Below are positions 43,843 to 52,595 of a stretch of DNA of 64,000 nt, in pieces (position 1 is the first letter of the stretch; every line of letters starts with the position of its first letter). Below the pieces are notes generated by a model that made no database searches, had not been told where the DNA came from, and was given only the letters and a program-made list of their open reading frames with translations. Position numbers and translations under genes: made by a program. The stretch comes from Herbaspirillum rhizosphaerae_A (GTDB lineage: Bacteria; Pseudomonadota; Gammaproteobacteria; Burkholderiales; Burkholderiaceae_D): contig NZ_JAQQFR010000011.1 in assembly GCF_046025915.1 (NCBI RefSeq), forward strand, positions 62,001 through 126,000, written 5' to 3'.

Positions 43843-44724
43843 ATGTACGCCGCCGACTCTCCTGATTCTCCTGATTCTCTTTCTTCCAACGCCGTGACGA
43901 CCACGACAAGCATTTCAACTATTTCCGCTGAGCGCATTGCTGCATTGATCGCTGAGTCGAGCAACGACCACGCCAAGCCCGTTGCGATTGAAGTGGTTGC
44001 ACAAACCGGCTCGACCAATGCCGATTTGCTCGCACGCGTGACGACCTTGGCGACACCGACTTTGCTCGTTGCCGAATCGCAGACGGCAGGCCGTGGCCGG
44101 GCAGGCCGCGCCTGGCATACGACGGCGACCTCGGCATTGACGTTTTCGCTGGCGTGGAAATTTCAGCGTCCTGTACAGGCATTGATCGGCTTGCCGCTGG
44201 CGATCGGCGTCGCACTGGCCGAAGCCTTGGTGGTCTTCGGCATCAAAGTCGAGCTGAAATGGCCGAACGACGTATTGCGGGATGGCGCCAAGCTGGCAGG
44301 GATTCTGATCGAAACCGCGCAAAACAAAGTGACCGACGCCAATGCAAAGGCGTCTACCTGGGCAGTGATCGGGATTGGCGTCAATCTGGCGATGCCACAG
44401 GATTTGCAAGATCGGATTGGACGCGCCGTCGCGGACGTATCCGAGCTGCAGAGCCATGACCGCGAGCGTTTGCTGGCGTTGTTGCTGAGTGCCTTGTCTG
44501 ACGCATTGGCTGAATTCGACGCGCAAGGTTTTTCCGCTTTTGCTGCACGCTGGAATCGTCTGCACGCCTACGCCGGACGTGCTGTGCGCATCCTCGACAA
44601 CGACCGTGTTGTGCACGAAGGCACGGCCGTCGGCGTCGACGACAAGGGGTGCTTCCTGATGGATACCGCGAACGGGCGCATTGCCGTGGTCGCTGGTGAC
44701 GTGTCTCTACGATTGCAGGAGTAA
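43843..44724 (+). CDS. birA: Biotin-[acetyl-CoA-carboxylase] ligase
   Basis: 293 residues from the ATG at 43843; the longer frame is an artefact of the divergent gene. The biotin-ligase motifs are present: QTGSTNADLL, the GRGRAGRAWHT loop that forms biotinyl-AMP, and ELKWPNDVL with the conserved KWPND. It has no N-terminal winged helix, so it is a ligase without repressor function, joined to an SH3-like C-terminal domain. In related genomes coaX follows directly; here another gene intervenes. Confidence 0.94.
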   Translation: MYAADSPDSPDSLSSNAVTTTTSISTISAERIAALIAESSNDHAKPVAIEVVAQTGSTNADLLARVTTLATPTLLVAESQTAGRGRAGRAWHTTATSALTFSLAWKFQRPVQALIGLPLAIGVALAEALVVFGIKVELKWPNDVLRDGAKLAGILIETAQNKVTDANAKASTWAVIGIGVNLAMPQDLQDRIGRAVADVSELQSHDRERLLALLLSALSDALAEFDAQGFSAFAARWNRLHAYAGRAVRILDNDRVVHEGTAVGVDDKGCFLMDTANGRIAVVAGDVSLRLQE

Positions 44725-44726
44725 AG

Positions 44727-44760
44727 GTACAATCCAGCTCCTCGCAGGGCTGGATTGTAC
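44727..44760. terminator. Twelve-pair hairpin between birA and the GT41 gene
   Basis: GTACAATCCAGC and GCTGGATTGTAC pair perfectly around a ten-base loop. It sits exactly between the convergent stop codons (the GT41 stop is at 44761), so it probably ends both transcripts, though it lacks a T run. Confidence 0.6.
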
Positions 44761-47154
44761 TTATGCGGGAACGTCGTAAGCCGCAGGCGGCAAACCGGCA
44801 ATGCGCCGTTGGTGCATGTAGCGATAGGCATCTTCGATGTGGCGCGTAAACAGTCCGCTATCGAACAAGGGCGTGGTCAGGCGATTGGCAAGCAGGCGTT
44901 GTCGATACGAAGCAAGACGTTCGCGATCGCTTGCCAACGCTACCGCCAGCTCCTCATATTCCGCAACCGAAGTAGTGATCAGTTCTGGCAGGCCGACGGC
45001 ATTGAGCAAACTCGCTGCGACTCTGCTCGAAAAGGTATTGCCGAGACGTGTCAGTACTGGCAGCCCTGCCCATAGTGCGTCGCTCGCGGTGGTGTGCGCA
45101 TTGTAGTTATACGTATCGAGGAACAAATCAGCCTGACGATGGCGCGCAAGATGCGACGCCAATTCCATATGCGGTGCAAATACGAGGCGGTTGCCGGCAA
45201 TGCCGCGTTTTTCAGCTTCAGCGCGCAGGTTATCGCTGACGGCTGGGCTGTCGTTGAAAAGCCATAGCACGCTGCCTGGGACTTTGTTTAGGATTGCCAT
45301 CCAGATGCCGAAGACTTGCGGCGTGATCTTATAGTTGCTGTTAAAGCAGGCGAATACAAAGGCATCTTCAGGCAAGTCTAATTCCTGTCGCGTAAAGGCG
45401 TGTTCTGCGATGGAGCGAGTGCGATCATTGATCTGATATGAATGTGGAAGCCGGATGATTTGTTCCACGTAGTATGGGGCAGCGGTATCGGGCGTCGTTA
45501 CCTTGTCGCCGATGATGTAGTCGATATAAGGTGCACCCAGCGTGCCGGGATAACCCAGATAGCTGACCTGTACCGGCGCTGCGCCGTGGGAAAAAATCCC
45601 CATGCGCGAGTCGCGCGTGTAGCCCTTCAGGTCTACTGCAATATCGATGCCTAGGTCACGCGACATCGCAACGACTGCGGCATCGCTCTGATGTCTTACG
45701 TCAATGAAGCTATCCATGGCGGCTGAGACGCGCTGACGCATGTAATCCGAGATATCGGGGCCGTAGGAAAAACCAATCAGTTCAAAAGCGTCTCTGTCGT
45801 GTTTTTCAAATAACTCCGCCATCAGGTAAGTGGTAGCGTGGTTGTGAAAATCTGCAGAGTAGTAGCCGATTTTGATTTTTTTACCAGGCTCGACGGGCGG
45901 CCATTGTAGGCCGCTGCGCTTATCGGGATGCTGGCGCGTTGCATGAAGTTCAGCGCATAGGCGTTCCGACACCGGATCATCGGACAAGGTAACAAACAAA
46001 AATGGATCGAATGACTGCTCTTGCGCCTGCACCGTTGCACGCAGTGCCTCCATCTCGTCTTCTACGCCTTGCCAGTCGCACAGCAGCATCTTGCTGCGCA
46101 GCCAGTTTATCTGCAGTTGTTCGAGCGCCGGATTGAGCGCGCGCGCCTGCGAATAGGCTTGTAGTGCGTCCTGGTGCCGTCCGGCATCGCGCAGGCTGAG
46201 GCCTTTGCTGTACAAGGCTTGCGCCGATTGGCCGTCAAGCTGCAGCGCGTGTTGGTAGGATTGCAAGGCGGGCTCAAGCTGTCCTAGCCGGGCTTGCACA
46301 ACGCCCTTGTCTATCCAGGCCGTCACATGGTCCGGCGCCAGCGAAATGAGGCTTTCCAGTGCCGCCAGCGCATGTTCAAAACTATGGAGTCGGACAAAGC
46401 AAACGCTGCTTTGCAACCATGCTTCGAGATGGTCGGGGGCTAGCCTGAGCACATTGTCGAACGCCGCCAGCGCGTCTTCCAGACGATCCTCATGGATTAG
46501 CAGCAAGCCGTAGTTGATCCAGGTGCCGGTCAGCGCCGGATTGATCGCCAACGCTTTTTGATAAGCCGCCAGTGCTGGGCTATGGCGCTTCAGTGCCTGC
46601 AGCGCCACGCCGCTGTTGGACCATGACTCGGCATGCTCGGGCGTGATCGCCAATGCCTTGTCGTAGGCCGACAAAGCGTCTTCGTAGCGCTCCATGGCAT
46701 TGCAGGTCGCGCCATAGTTGGACCACGCGTCCGCGTAGTATGGATTTACAGATAGCGCGTGTTCATAGCACGCCAGCGCTTCTTCGAAACGTCCCTGATT
46801 GTTGAGTGAACGACCATAGTTGAGCCATGCCTCGGCATGTTGAGGAGCAAGTTGCGTTGCCTTCTTGTGATGCGGGAGCGACTCTTCTTCTTTACCGGCC
46901 TCCGATAATGTCTTCGCCAGGTTGAAGTGCACAAAATTGTTGCCGGGATCAATGGAAACAGCCTTCTTCAGCAATTTGATTGCTTCCTGCTTATCGTTCT
47001 GTATGCCTTTGACGACGCCAAGGATATGCAGTGCGTCGAAGTTTTTGGCGTGTAGTTGCAAGACTTTCTGCAACAGTTGCTCTGCCTCGCCTAGCTTACC
47101 TTGTTCGAAGTGCTGGACGGCTTGCCCCAGTAGCGCATTGATTTGAGAATTCAT
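44761..47154 (-). CDS. TPR-repeat glycosyltransferase of family 41 (O-GlcNAc transferase/SPINDLY type)
   Basis: 797 residues. About ten 34-residue tetratricopeptide repeats (for example AEAWLNYGRSLNNQGRFEEA, LEQALACYEHALSVNP-like units) fill residues 1-400. The rest is the GT41 catalytic part with the characteristic KIGYYSADFHNHATTYL near residue 420, GAAPVQVSYLGYPGT and VFACFNSNYKI. These enzymes transfer a single sugar to serine/threonine of proteins (O-GlcNAc or, in SPINDLY, fucose). In bacteria the targets are mostly unknown. The gene is on the minus strand between birA and coaX. Confidence 0.9.
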   Translation of the reverse strand: MNSQINALLGQAVQHFEQGKLGEAEQLLQKVLQLHAKNFDALHILGVVKGIQNDKQEAIKLLKKAVSIDPGNNFVHFNLAKTLSEAGKEEESLPHHKKATQLAPQHAEAWLNYGRSLNNQGRFEEALACYEHALSVNPYYADAWSNYGATCNAMERYEDALSAYDKALAITPEHAESWSNSGVALQALKRHSPALAAYQKALAINPALTGTWINYGLLLIHEDRLEDALAAFDNVLRLAPDHLEAWLQSSVCFVRLHSFEHALAALESLISLAPDHVTAWIDKGVVQARLGQLEPALQSYQHALQLDGQSAQALYSKGLSLRDAGRHQDALQAYSQARALNPALEQLQINWLRSKMLLCDWQGVEDEMEALRATVQAQEQSFDPFLFVTLSDDPVSERLCAELHATRQHPDKRSGLQWPPVEPGKKIKIGYYSADFHNHATTYLMAELFEKHDRDAFELIGFSYGPDISDYMRQRVSAAMDSFIDVRHQSDAAVVAMSRDLGIDIAVDLKGYTRDSRMGIFSHGAAPVQVSYLGYPGTLGAPYIDYIIGDKVTTPDTAAPYYVEQIIRLPHSYQINDRTRSIAEHAFTRQELDLPEDAFVFACFNSNYKITPQVFGIWMAILNKVPGSVLWLFNDSPAVSDNLRAEAEKRGIAGNRLVFAPHMELASHLARHRQADLFLDTYNYNAHTTASDALWAGLPVLTRLGNTFSSRVAASLLNAVGLPELITTSVAEYEELAVALASDRERLASYRQRLLANRLTTPLFDSGLFTRHIEDAYRYMHQRRIAGLPPAAYDVPA

Positions 47155-47443
47155 TTGCCAGGAATTGTTTGAAGTTATTTTCGATGCCGTGATCAGTGGA
47201 GCTCAAGCTGATCTGAAAGAAGAGTGGTAGCGTCGCACGAAGATACCGCAGACACAGCCTACGCAGTCAGCCGCGATTATAGCCGAGCATACGAGCGTCC
47301 CTAGGTAGCGGGCTTGCGATGTCGGAATGGCAAATTTCTTGTTTCGTCAAATTAAAAGCCTGATAATCCCTTTGGCGAAAAAAATACCGTCACAAATATC
47401 CGTTACGCCAAACACTTTCATGTCACCGAGGACGAGCAAGCAC
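47155..47443. other. Divergent spacer before coaX
   Basis: The 289 bases lie between the GT41 gene and coaX and should hold both promoters. The coaX reading frame extends upstream to 47327 without a stop, but that part gives an unlikely leader. No other feature was recognised. Confidence 0.35.
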
Positions 47444-48205
47444 ATGTTGTTATTGATCGATGCCGGCAATACTCGCGTTAAATGGGGCGTCCCGAGTCGC
47501 GATGCTTGGTCTTTGGGCGTTGCCGTTCATTGGCTGCATGTCGGATCGGTAGCGCGTGATGACGTGAGTACGCTGCCGAAAACCTGGCAAGTTCTGCCGG
47601 TGACGCGCGTCATTGTGTCGAATGTGGCCGGTCCCGGGATGAAAGAAGCATTGGAATCCAGTGTCCGGATGGCATTTGGTGAGGCGATGGCGATTGAGTG
47701 GTTTGCATCGCAAGCGCAATTGGCTGGCGTGCGCAATCTTTACAAAAATCCGGCACAGCTGGGATGCGACCGGTTTGCCTCCGCCATCGGTGCGCATGCC
47801 TTGTTTTCGAATCGCGCGCTGATTGTGGCGACCTGCGGTACGGCGACCACCGTGGATGCTGTCACCGCCGCTGGCGACTTCATCGGCGGCATGATTTTGC
47901 CGGGGTTTGGTGTCATGGCGACGTCGCTGGCGCTCAATACCGCCCAGCTTCCGCAGATACACAGCATCAGCGAGGTGGCCACACCGTTTGCGGACAACAC
48001 CACCGATGCCATCATTGCAGGCTGTATCGCAGCGCAGACGGGCGCCATTGAACGTGCGGTCGTCAGGCATCGTGCGCAACAGGGCAATGTGCTGTGCGTG
48101 ATGGCCGGCGGCGCGGGGGCTATGCTGGCGTCGTATCTGGCGATGCCTTGCGAAAAGGTCGATAATCTCGTGCTGATCGGGCTGCATGTGGCAGCGAGCG
48201 TCTGA
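47444..48205 (+). CDS. coaX: Type III pantothenate kinase
   Basis: 253 residues from the ATG at 47444, preceded by GAGGACGAG; the longer frame adds 39 unrelated residues. CoaX motifs are present: LIDAGNTRVKWG (phosphate loop), LGCDRFASAIGA and CGTATTVDAV. It phosphorylates pantothenate in the first step of coenzyme A synthesis and is not inhibited by CoA. In Bordetella the homologue adjoins birA and affects pertussis toxin expression (Baf); here the pair is broken by the GT41 gene. Confidence 0.93.
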   Translation: MLLLIDAGNTRVKWGVPSRDAWSLGVAVHWLHVGSVARDDVSTLPKTWQVLPVTRVIVSNVAGPGMKEALESSVRMAFGEAMAIEWFASQAQLAGVRNLYKNPAQLGCDRFASAIGAHALFSNRALIVATCGTATTVDAVTAAGDFIGGMILPGFGVMATSLALNTAQLPQIHSISEVATPFADNTTDAIIAGCIAAQTGAIERAVVRHRAQQGNVLCVMAGGAGAMLASYLAMPCEKVDNLVLIGLHVAASV

Positions 48206-48251
48206 GGTTTTCTCTTTCTTGATAATTGATCAACCGGGCTGACCGTTCTCT

Positions 48252-49058
48252 ATGCTGAAATTGTTTTTTTGGCTGTTGCTGATTGCGAATGGCGTGTTGT
48301 TTGCGGTGAATCGCGGCTATCTGGGCGCGACCGCCTCCGAACGTCACGAGCCAAAGCGGATGGCGCAGCAGCTGCAACCCGAGACGCTGACGATCTTGCC
48401 GCCCAACAGCGAGAAGCTGGTGACACCGGCGAGAGCAGCGGAGCAGGCTGCCGCGGCCGAGGCTGACAAGAGTGCCAAGCCTGCCGCCGATGCTCCTGCA
48501 GCGCCCGCGCCGGCTCCACAGGCTGAACCAAAAGCAGACGTAAAAACGGATCTCAAGGCCGAGGTGAAACCTGCTCCCAAAGGAGAAACGATCGCTTGCA
48601 CCGAGATCGGCAATTTCAATACCGTGGAGGCCCGTAAATTTGAAGCGCAACTGACCAGCCTGCATCTGCCCGCCAAGGCGGTGCCTCGGAGTGTGCAGGA
48701 AGCGGGCAGCCATATGGTCTATATTCCTTCGCAAGACGGCAAGGACGGTGCGGACCGCAAGGCGGCGGAGTTGCGTCGTCTCGGCATTCAGGATTTCTAC
48801 GTGATTCCCGAGTCGCAAACCAATCCGGCACTGCGCTGGGCAATTTCACTGGGCGTGTTCAAGACCGAGGAAGCGGCAAAAGCCTACATCGGCCAACTTA
48901 TTCCACAAGGTGTGCGTAGCGCACGCATCATGGCGCGTAATGTCACTTCGACCAGACAGGCTTACCAATGGCGCGGTATTGATGCCGCGACCAAGGCGTC
49001 GCTGGATAGCCTGAAGGCAAAATTCCCGAATCAGGAAATGCGCAGCTGCACGGGTTAA
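48252..49058 (+). CDS. Membrane-anchored SPOR-domain protein
   Basis: 268 residues. An N-terminal helix (LKLFFWLLLIANGVLF) anchors the protein, followed by an alanine, proline and lysine-rich linker (about 70-120) and a C-terminal SPOR-like domain with the pattern LGVFKTEEAAKAYIGQL near residue 205. SPOR domains bind denuded peptidoglycan glycan at division sites. It is 46 bases after coaX on the same strand and probably co-transcribed. Confidence 0.78.
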   Translation: MLKLFFWLLLIANGVLFAVNRGYLGATASERHEPKRMAQQLQPETLTILPPNSEKLVTPARAAEQAAAAEADKSAKPAADAPAAPAPAPQAEPKADVKTDLKAEVKPAPKGETIACTEIGNFNTVEARKFEAQLTSLHLPAKAVPRSVQEAGSHMVYIPSQDGKDGADRKAAELRRLGIQDFYVIPESQTNPALRWAISLGVFKTEEAAKAYIGQLIPQGVRSARIMARNVTSTRQAYQWRGIDAATKASLDSLKAKFPNQEMRSCTG

Positions 49059-49208
49059 GGTTGCCTCCTAAGGTGGGCGTGGCTTGCAAGGCATAGGCCG
49101 ATTTTGCATGAGTGCCGATAAAACACAACATCCGCAACAATAGCTTCGCGCTTTCCATGTAAAATCGCGGACATTCCGAATATCTCTTCCCAGCTCAGGA
49201 TTTGCGCT

Positions 49209-50108
49209 ATGACCGACTTGACCGATCTGACCGACGTTGCCCCTCAAATCAAGGCCGAAATTCTGGCGGAAGCCTTGCCGTACATCCGCAAATTCCACGG
49301 CAAGACCATCGTCGTCAAATACGGCGGCAACGCCATGACCGAAGAACGTCTGAAGCATGGTTTTGCGCGTGACGTGATTCTGTTGAAGCTGGTCGGCATG
49401 AATCCGGTCGTAGTGCACGGCGGCGGTCCGCAAATCGACAATGCGCTGAAGAAGATCGGCAAGCAAGGCACCTTCGTGCAAGGCATGCGCATCACCGACG
49501 AAGAAACCATGGAAGTCGTTGAGTGGGTGTTGGGCGGCGAAGTGCAGCAAGACATCGTGATGTTGATCAATCACTACGGCGGCCAGGCAGTTGGTCTGAC
49601 CGGCAAGGATGGCGGGCTGATCCGCGCACACAAGATGCGTATGCCGGACAAAGAACATCCAGGGGAATTCCTCGACATCGGTTTCGTCGGCGAGATCGAA
49701 GCAATCAACCCAGCCGTGGTCAAGGCCTTGCAGGATGATGCTTTCATCCCGATCATTTCGCCGATCGGCTTCGGCGATGATGGTCAGGCTTACAACATCA
49801 ATGCCGATGTGGTCGCCGGCAAGATTGCAGAAATCCTGCACGCCGAAAAGCTGATCATGATGACCAATATTGCTGGCGTGCAAGATAAGAAGGGCAATTT
49901 GCTGACGGATTTGTCGGCGCGTGAAATCGATGAGATGTTCGAAGACGGCACGATTTCCGGTGGCATGTTGCCGAAGATTTCGTCGGCGCTGGACGCTGCT
50001 AAGTCGGGCGTCAATACGGTTCACATCATCGACGGCCGCATCGAGCACTCGCTACTGCTGGAAGTGCTGACCGAGCAGGCATTCGGTACGATGATCCGCT
50101 CGCACTGA
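49209..50108 (+). CDS. argB: Acetylglutamate kinase
   Basis: 299 residues. The amino-acid kinase fold motifs are clear: VVKYGGNAMT at the N-terminus, VHGGGPQIDNALKK, and AVGLTGKDGGLIRA. It phosphorylates N-acetylglutamate, the second step of arginine synthesis. CAGGA precedes the ATG. A strong terminator follows. Confidence 0.97.
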   Translation: MTDLTDLTDVAPQIKAEILAEALPYIRKFHGKTIVVKYGGNAMTEERLKHGFARDVILLKLVGMNPVVVHGGGPQIDNALKKIGKQGTFVQGMRITDEETMEVVEWVLGGEVQQDIVMLINHYGGQAVGLTGKDGGLIRAHKMRMPDKEHPGEFLDIGFVGEIEAINPAVVKALQDDAFIPIISPIGFGDDGQAYNINADVVAGKIAEILHAEKLIMMTNIAGVQDKKGNLLTDLSAREIDEMFEDGTISGGMLPKISSALDAAKSGVNTVHIIDGRIEHSLLLEVLTEQAFGTMIRSH

Positions 50109-50121
50109 TTACCTTCTTATC

Positions 50122-50161
50122 AAAAAAAGGCGCTTCCGGGAGACCGGCAGCGCCTTTTTTA
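50122..50161. terminator. Bidirectional terminator after argB
   Basis: AAAAAAAGGCGCT pairs with AGCGCCTTTTTT around a small inner CCGG/CCGG stem. It lies between argB and the convergent TraB/GumN gene and should stop both. Confidence 0.93.
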
Positions 50162-50180
50162 TTTTCCCACCATCATTGCC

Positions 50181-51080
50181 TCAGTAAATACGTTCGACCT
50201 TGTAGCCGCGTTGTTTGAGCAATGCAGGTACGCCTGTGGGGCCGACCAGATGCAGAATGCCCATGGCAGCGAAGATTCCGTCCTGCTGCTTTAGCAGCGC
50301 ACTGACGCGATCCGTCAGGAGTGGATTGCGTTGATCGAGCAATACCTCTTTGGTAAAACGGCCGACAAAACTTTTGTCACTCGCCATGTCGTCCAGCAGA
50401 GCTTGTAAACCGGCCAGGTTACCGGTACGCCAGCATTCCGCCAGGGCCACAACTTTGGCCGCATCGTCGGGATCGTTCAATTCCTTGATGGTATCTTCCA
50501 GCAACTGGTTTTGCTGTTCTTCGCTCAGTGCGCCGAACAGCGCGAGTTGCGCTGCGGCGCTTTCGAGTTCGATTACGGGTTTGTCGCGTTTCCTGGCGAC
50601 ATTGGCGAGATAGCTGTCGACAGCAAGTTCAGAGCGATAGCCCTTGCTGTCGAACTCCTGGATGGTCAACAGGCTGGCGATCATCCATGGCCGGAAACGG
50701 GTGACCGCATCGGGAGCGATATGGTATTTCGTCAGTGCAGTCTCTACCTGCTGACGTAACGGTGGGGGCAACTCGGTACGGTAGCTCTTGCCGTCTGGAT
50801 AGAATCCATATTGCAGGACCGCCGCCTGCATGGCCGGGATTTTCTGGGGATCGATTTCCAGTGCGATGGCTGGGGCCTTTTCGAGCGCTTGCATAACGCG
50901 CGCGTCGAGCGGATAGAAATTATCGGCGCCGACATGGATAGTGCCGAACAGATACAGCGTGTGTTGCGCATTCTGTATCTTGAACAAGGCACCGTGCTGC
51001 CCGGTGTCTGCTGCTTTCGTCATCGGCAGATAAAGGCAGAGCAGCCAGGCGAATGTCACTATAATCAGGCGTCGCACCAT
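50181..51080 (-). CDS. TraB/GumN-family protein
   Basis: 299 residues. A signal peptide (LIIVTFAWLLCLYLP, cleavage near KAA/DTG) is followed by the family hallmarks FGTIHVG near residue 47 and GILHLVGPTG near residue 275. The two GxxH motifs are thought to form a metal-dependent protease or hydrolase site (Tiki-like). It should work in the periplasm or be lipid-free secreted. Its target is not known. Confidence 0.85.
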   Translation of the reverse strand: MVRRLIIVTFAWLLCLYLPMTKAADTGQHGALFKIQNAQHTLYLFGTIHVGADNFYPLDARVMQALEKAPAIALEIDPQKIPAMQAAVLQYGFYPDGKSYRTELPPPLRQQVETALTKYHIAPDAVTRFRPWMIASLLTIQEFDSKGYRSELAVDSYLANVARKRDKPVIELESAAAQLALFGALSEEQQNQLLEDTIKELNDPDDAAKVVALAECWRTGNLAGLQALLDDMASDKSFVGRFTKEVLLDQRNPLLTDRVSALLKQQDGIFAAMGILHLVGPTGVPALLKQRGYKVERIY

Positions 51081-51111
51081 TGTCTCCCCTTACTTGATCC
51101 AGTTTTTCATC

Positions 51112-51843
51112 GTGCCGAATACTACACCGCTCTGGCTTTTTGATCTCGACAACACGCTTCACAACGCTTCCCACGCAATTTTTCCGGCGATCAATGCCAA
51201 CATGAATGTGTTCATGGAGCGCGTTCTGAAGGAGCAGGGCTTGCCGTCCGATCAGGATGCGGTCAATGCGTTGCGCCAGCGTTATTGGCGCTTGTATGGT
51301 GCGACTTTACTCGGCATGGTGCAGCATCATCAGGTGTTGCCGGATGATTTCCTGCGCGAGGCGCATCACTTCGACGATTTGTTTGACATGATCCGTGCCG
51401 AACGCGGCCTGTTGAATATGCTCAAGCGTCTTCCGGGGCGGAAGATTCTGCTGACCAATGCGCCTTTGCGCTATTCCCGCGACGTGGTGCGTCACCTTGG
51501 CTTGCACCGGCATTTTGATCAGCATATTTCCATCGAATCGATGCGCGTGCATCGGCAGTTGAAACCGAAGCCTTCACGTCAGATGCTGCGCAAGCTGTTG
51601 GCACGCGAGCGCGTCGCTGCGCATCGGTGCGTGCTGGTGGAGGATACGCCGGCTAACCTGAAATCGGCCAAGGAGCTGGGTTTGCGTACAGCATGGGTGA
51701 CGCAGTATCTGACGGGAAACCCCCATTTTGCTTCTACTGGGGTGCGCCGCATGTTGACCATGCATCCGTCTTATGTCGATGTGAAAGTGCGTTCAGTGCG
51801 GCAACTGACCGGCCATTTGCGCCGTCTTGTCCTGCGTGCTTAA
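51112..51843 (+). CDS. HAD-family pyrimidine 5'-nucleotidase
   Basis: 243 residues from the GTG at 51112, just before the HAD motif; a TTG at 51094 is in frame and neither has a good ribosome site. The nucleophile motif is LFDLDNTLHNAS, followed by ILLTNAP, K in LKPKPS and VLVEDTPANLKSA. This matches the SDT1/YjjG-like pyrimidine nucleotidases. It starts only 14-31 bases from the divergent TraB/GumN gene. Related genomes often keep it after argB. Confidence 0.85.
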   Translation: MPNTTPLWLFDLDNTLHNASHAIFPAINANMNVFMERVLKEQGLPSDQDAVNALRQRYWRLYGATLLGMVQHHQVLPDDFLREAHHFDDLFDMIRAERGLLNMLKRLPGRKILLTNAPLRYSRDVVRHLGLHRHFDQHISIESMRVHRQLKPKPSRQMLRKLLARERVAAHRCVLVEDTPANLKSAKELGLRTAWVTQYLTGNPHFASTGVRRMLTMHPSYVDVKVRSVRQLTGHLRRLVLRA

Positions 51844-51860
51844 TTGATGACGTACCAGCC

Positions 51861-51894
51861 GACTGCGCCGGCCTTTGGCTTAATCGGCGCAGTC
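51861..51894. terminator. Hairpin overlapping the 3' end of the Fur-family gene
   Basis: GACTGCGCCG (51861-51870) and CGGCGCAGTC (51885-51894) pair perfectly over a 14-base loop. The right arm is within the last codons of the Fur-family gene (the repeated CAD codons). It probably ends both convergent transcripts, without a T run. Confidence 0.5.
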
Positions 51895-52455
51895 GGCGCA
51901 CCAGCCCTTGATGGTCAATTCGATTTCATGGCTTTGAAAGCCTTTGCCCAAGGATTTTTGCAGAGCCGTCTGGAGTTGGGCTGCGGTCGTCTGGTGCTTG
52001 CCCGATGAGGGGAGGACGCTTTCCAGAAAGCCGGCTTCTCCGCTGCCGTCGAGGCAGAAAACCCGTGCGCAACGCGTGCATTTGAAGTGACCATGCTGAT
52101 GTTGCGGATGGCCAGGTGCGTGCTGGTGACCGCCGTGGTCGTGATGCTCTGCGCCGGCACCGGCGTTATAGCGGAAGATACGATCGTCGCTGGCGATCTT
52201 GTGCGCCAGCCCGGCTTCGGTCAGGCAATCCAGCGCGCGATAAAGCGTGACGCGATCCATGTCGACCAACTGATCCTGAATATCCTGATGCGACACAGCG
52301 CTGCGTGCGCTGAGCAGCGCGGCCATGACGCTGACGCGCGCCTGCGTCACGCGTACGGAAGCGTCGCGCAATTGCAATTCTGCCAATGCTTGAGCTTTGG
52401 CCGGTTCCTGAGCGAGAGCAGTGGGCATGGCGGTGTCGGCTGGTTTGGATTTCAT
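51880..52455 (-). CDS. Fur-family regulator, Zur-like
   Basis: 191 residues from the ATG at 52455; 52428 and a TTG at 52512 are alternatives. The winged helix (RVTQARVSVMAALLSAR, DRVTLYRALDCLTEAGLAH) and the dimer part with two CxxC zinc sites (CTRC near residue 125, CADC at the end) identify a Fur-type protein. Between them is a histidine-rich segment (EHHDHGGHQHAPGHPQHQHGH) that could bind several zinc ions. This pattern suggests a zinc sensor (Zur). No target transporter genes lie nearby in the window. Confidence 0.83.
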   Translation of the reverse strand: MKSKPADTAMPTALAQEPAKAQALAELQLRDASVRVTQARVSVMAALLSARSAVSHQDIQDQLVDMDRVTLYRALDCLTEAGLAHKIASDDRIFRYNAGAGAEHHDHGGHQHAPGHPQHQHGHFKCTRCARVFCLDGSGEAGFLESVLPSSGKHQTTAAQLQTALQKSLGKGFQSHEIELTIKGWCADCAD

Positions 52456-52595
52456 GGGGCTTGTTCTGGGTTCCGGCTTTGAAGTAAAAGCCTCTGACGA
52501 ATTATGCCGCAATTCACGGCGGTGGGCGTCCTACGCATGTATTTCAGTCCCCGGCGGCATATGCTGGCAGGCATTTTTGTCGGACGGCAGCCAGG

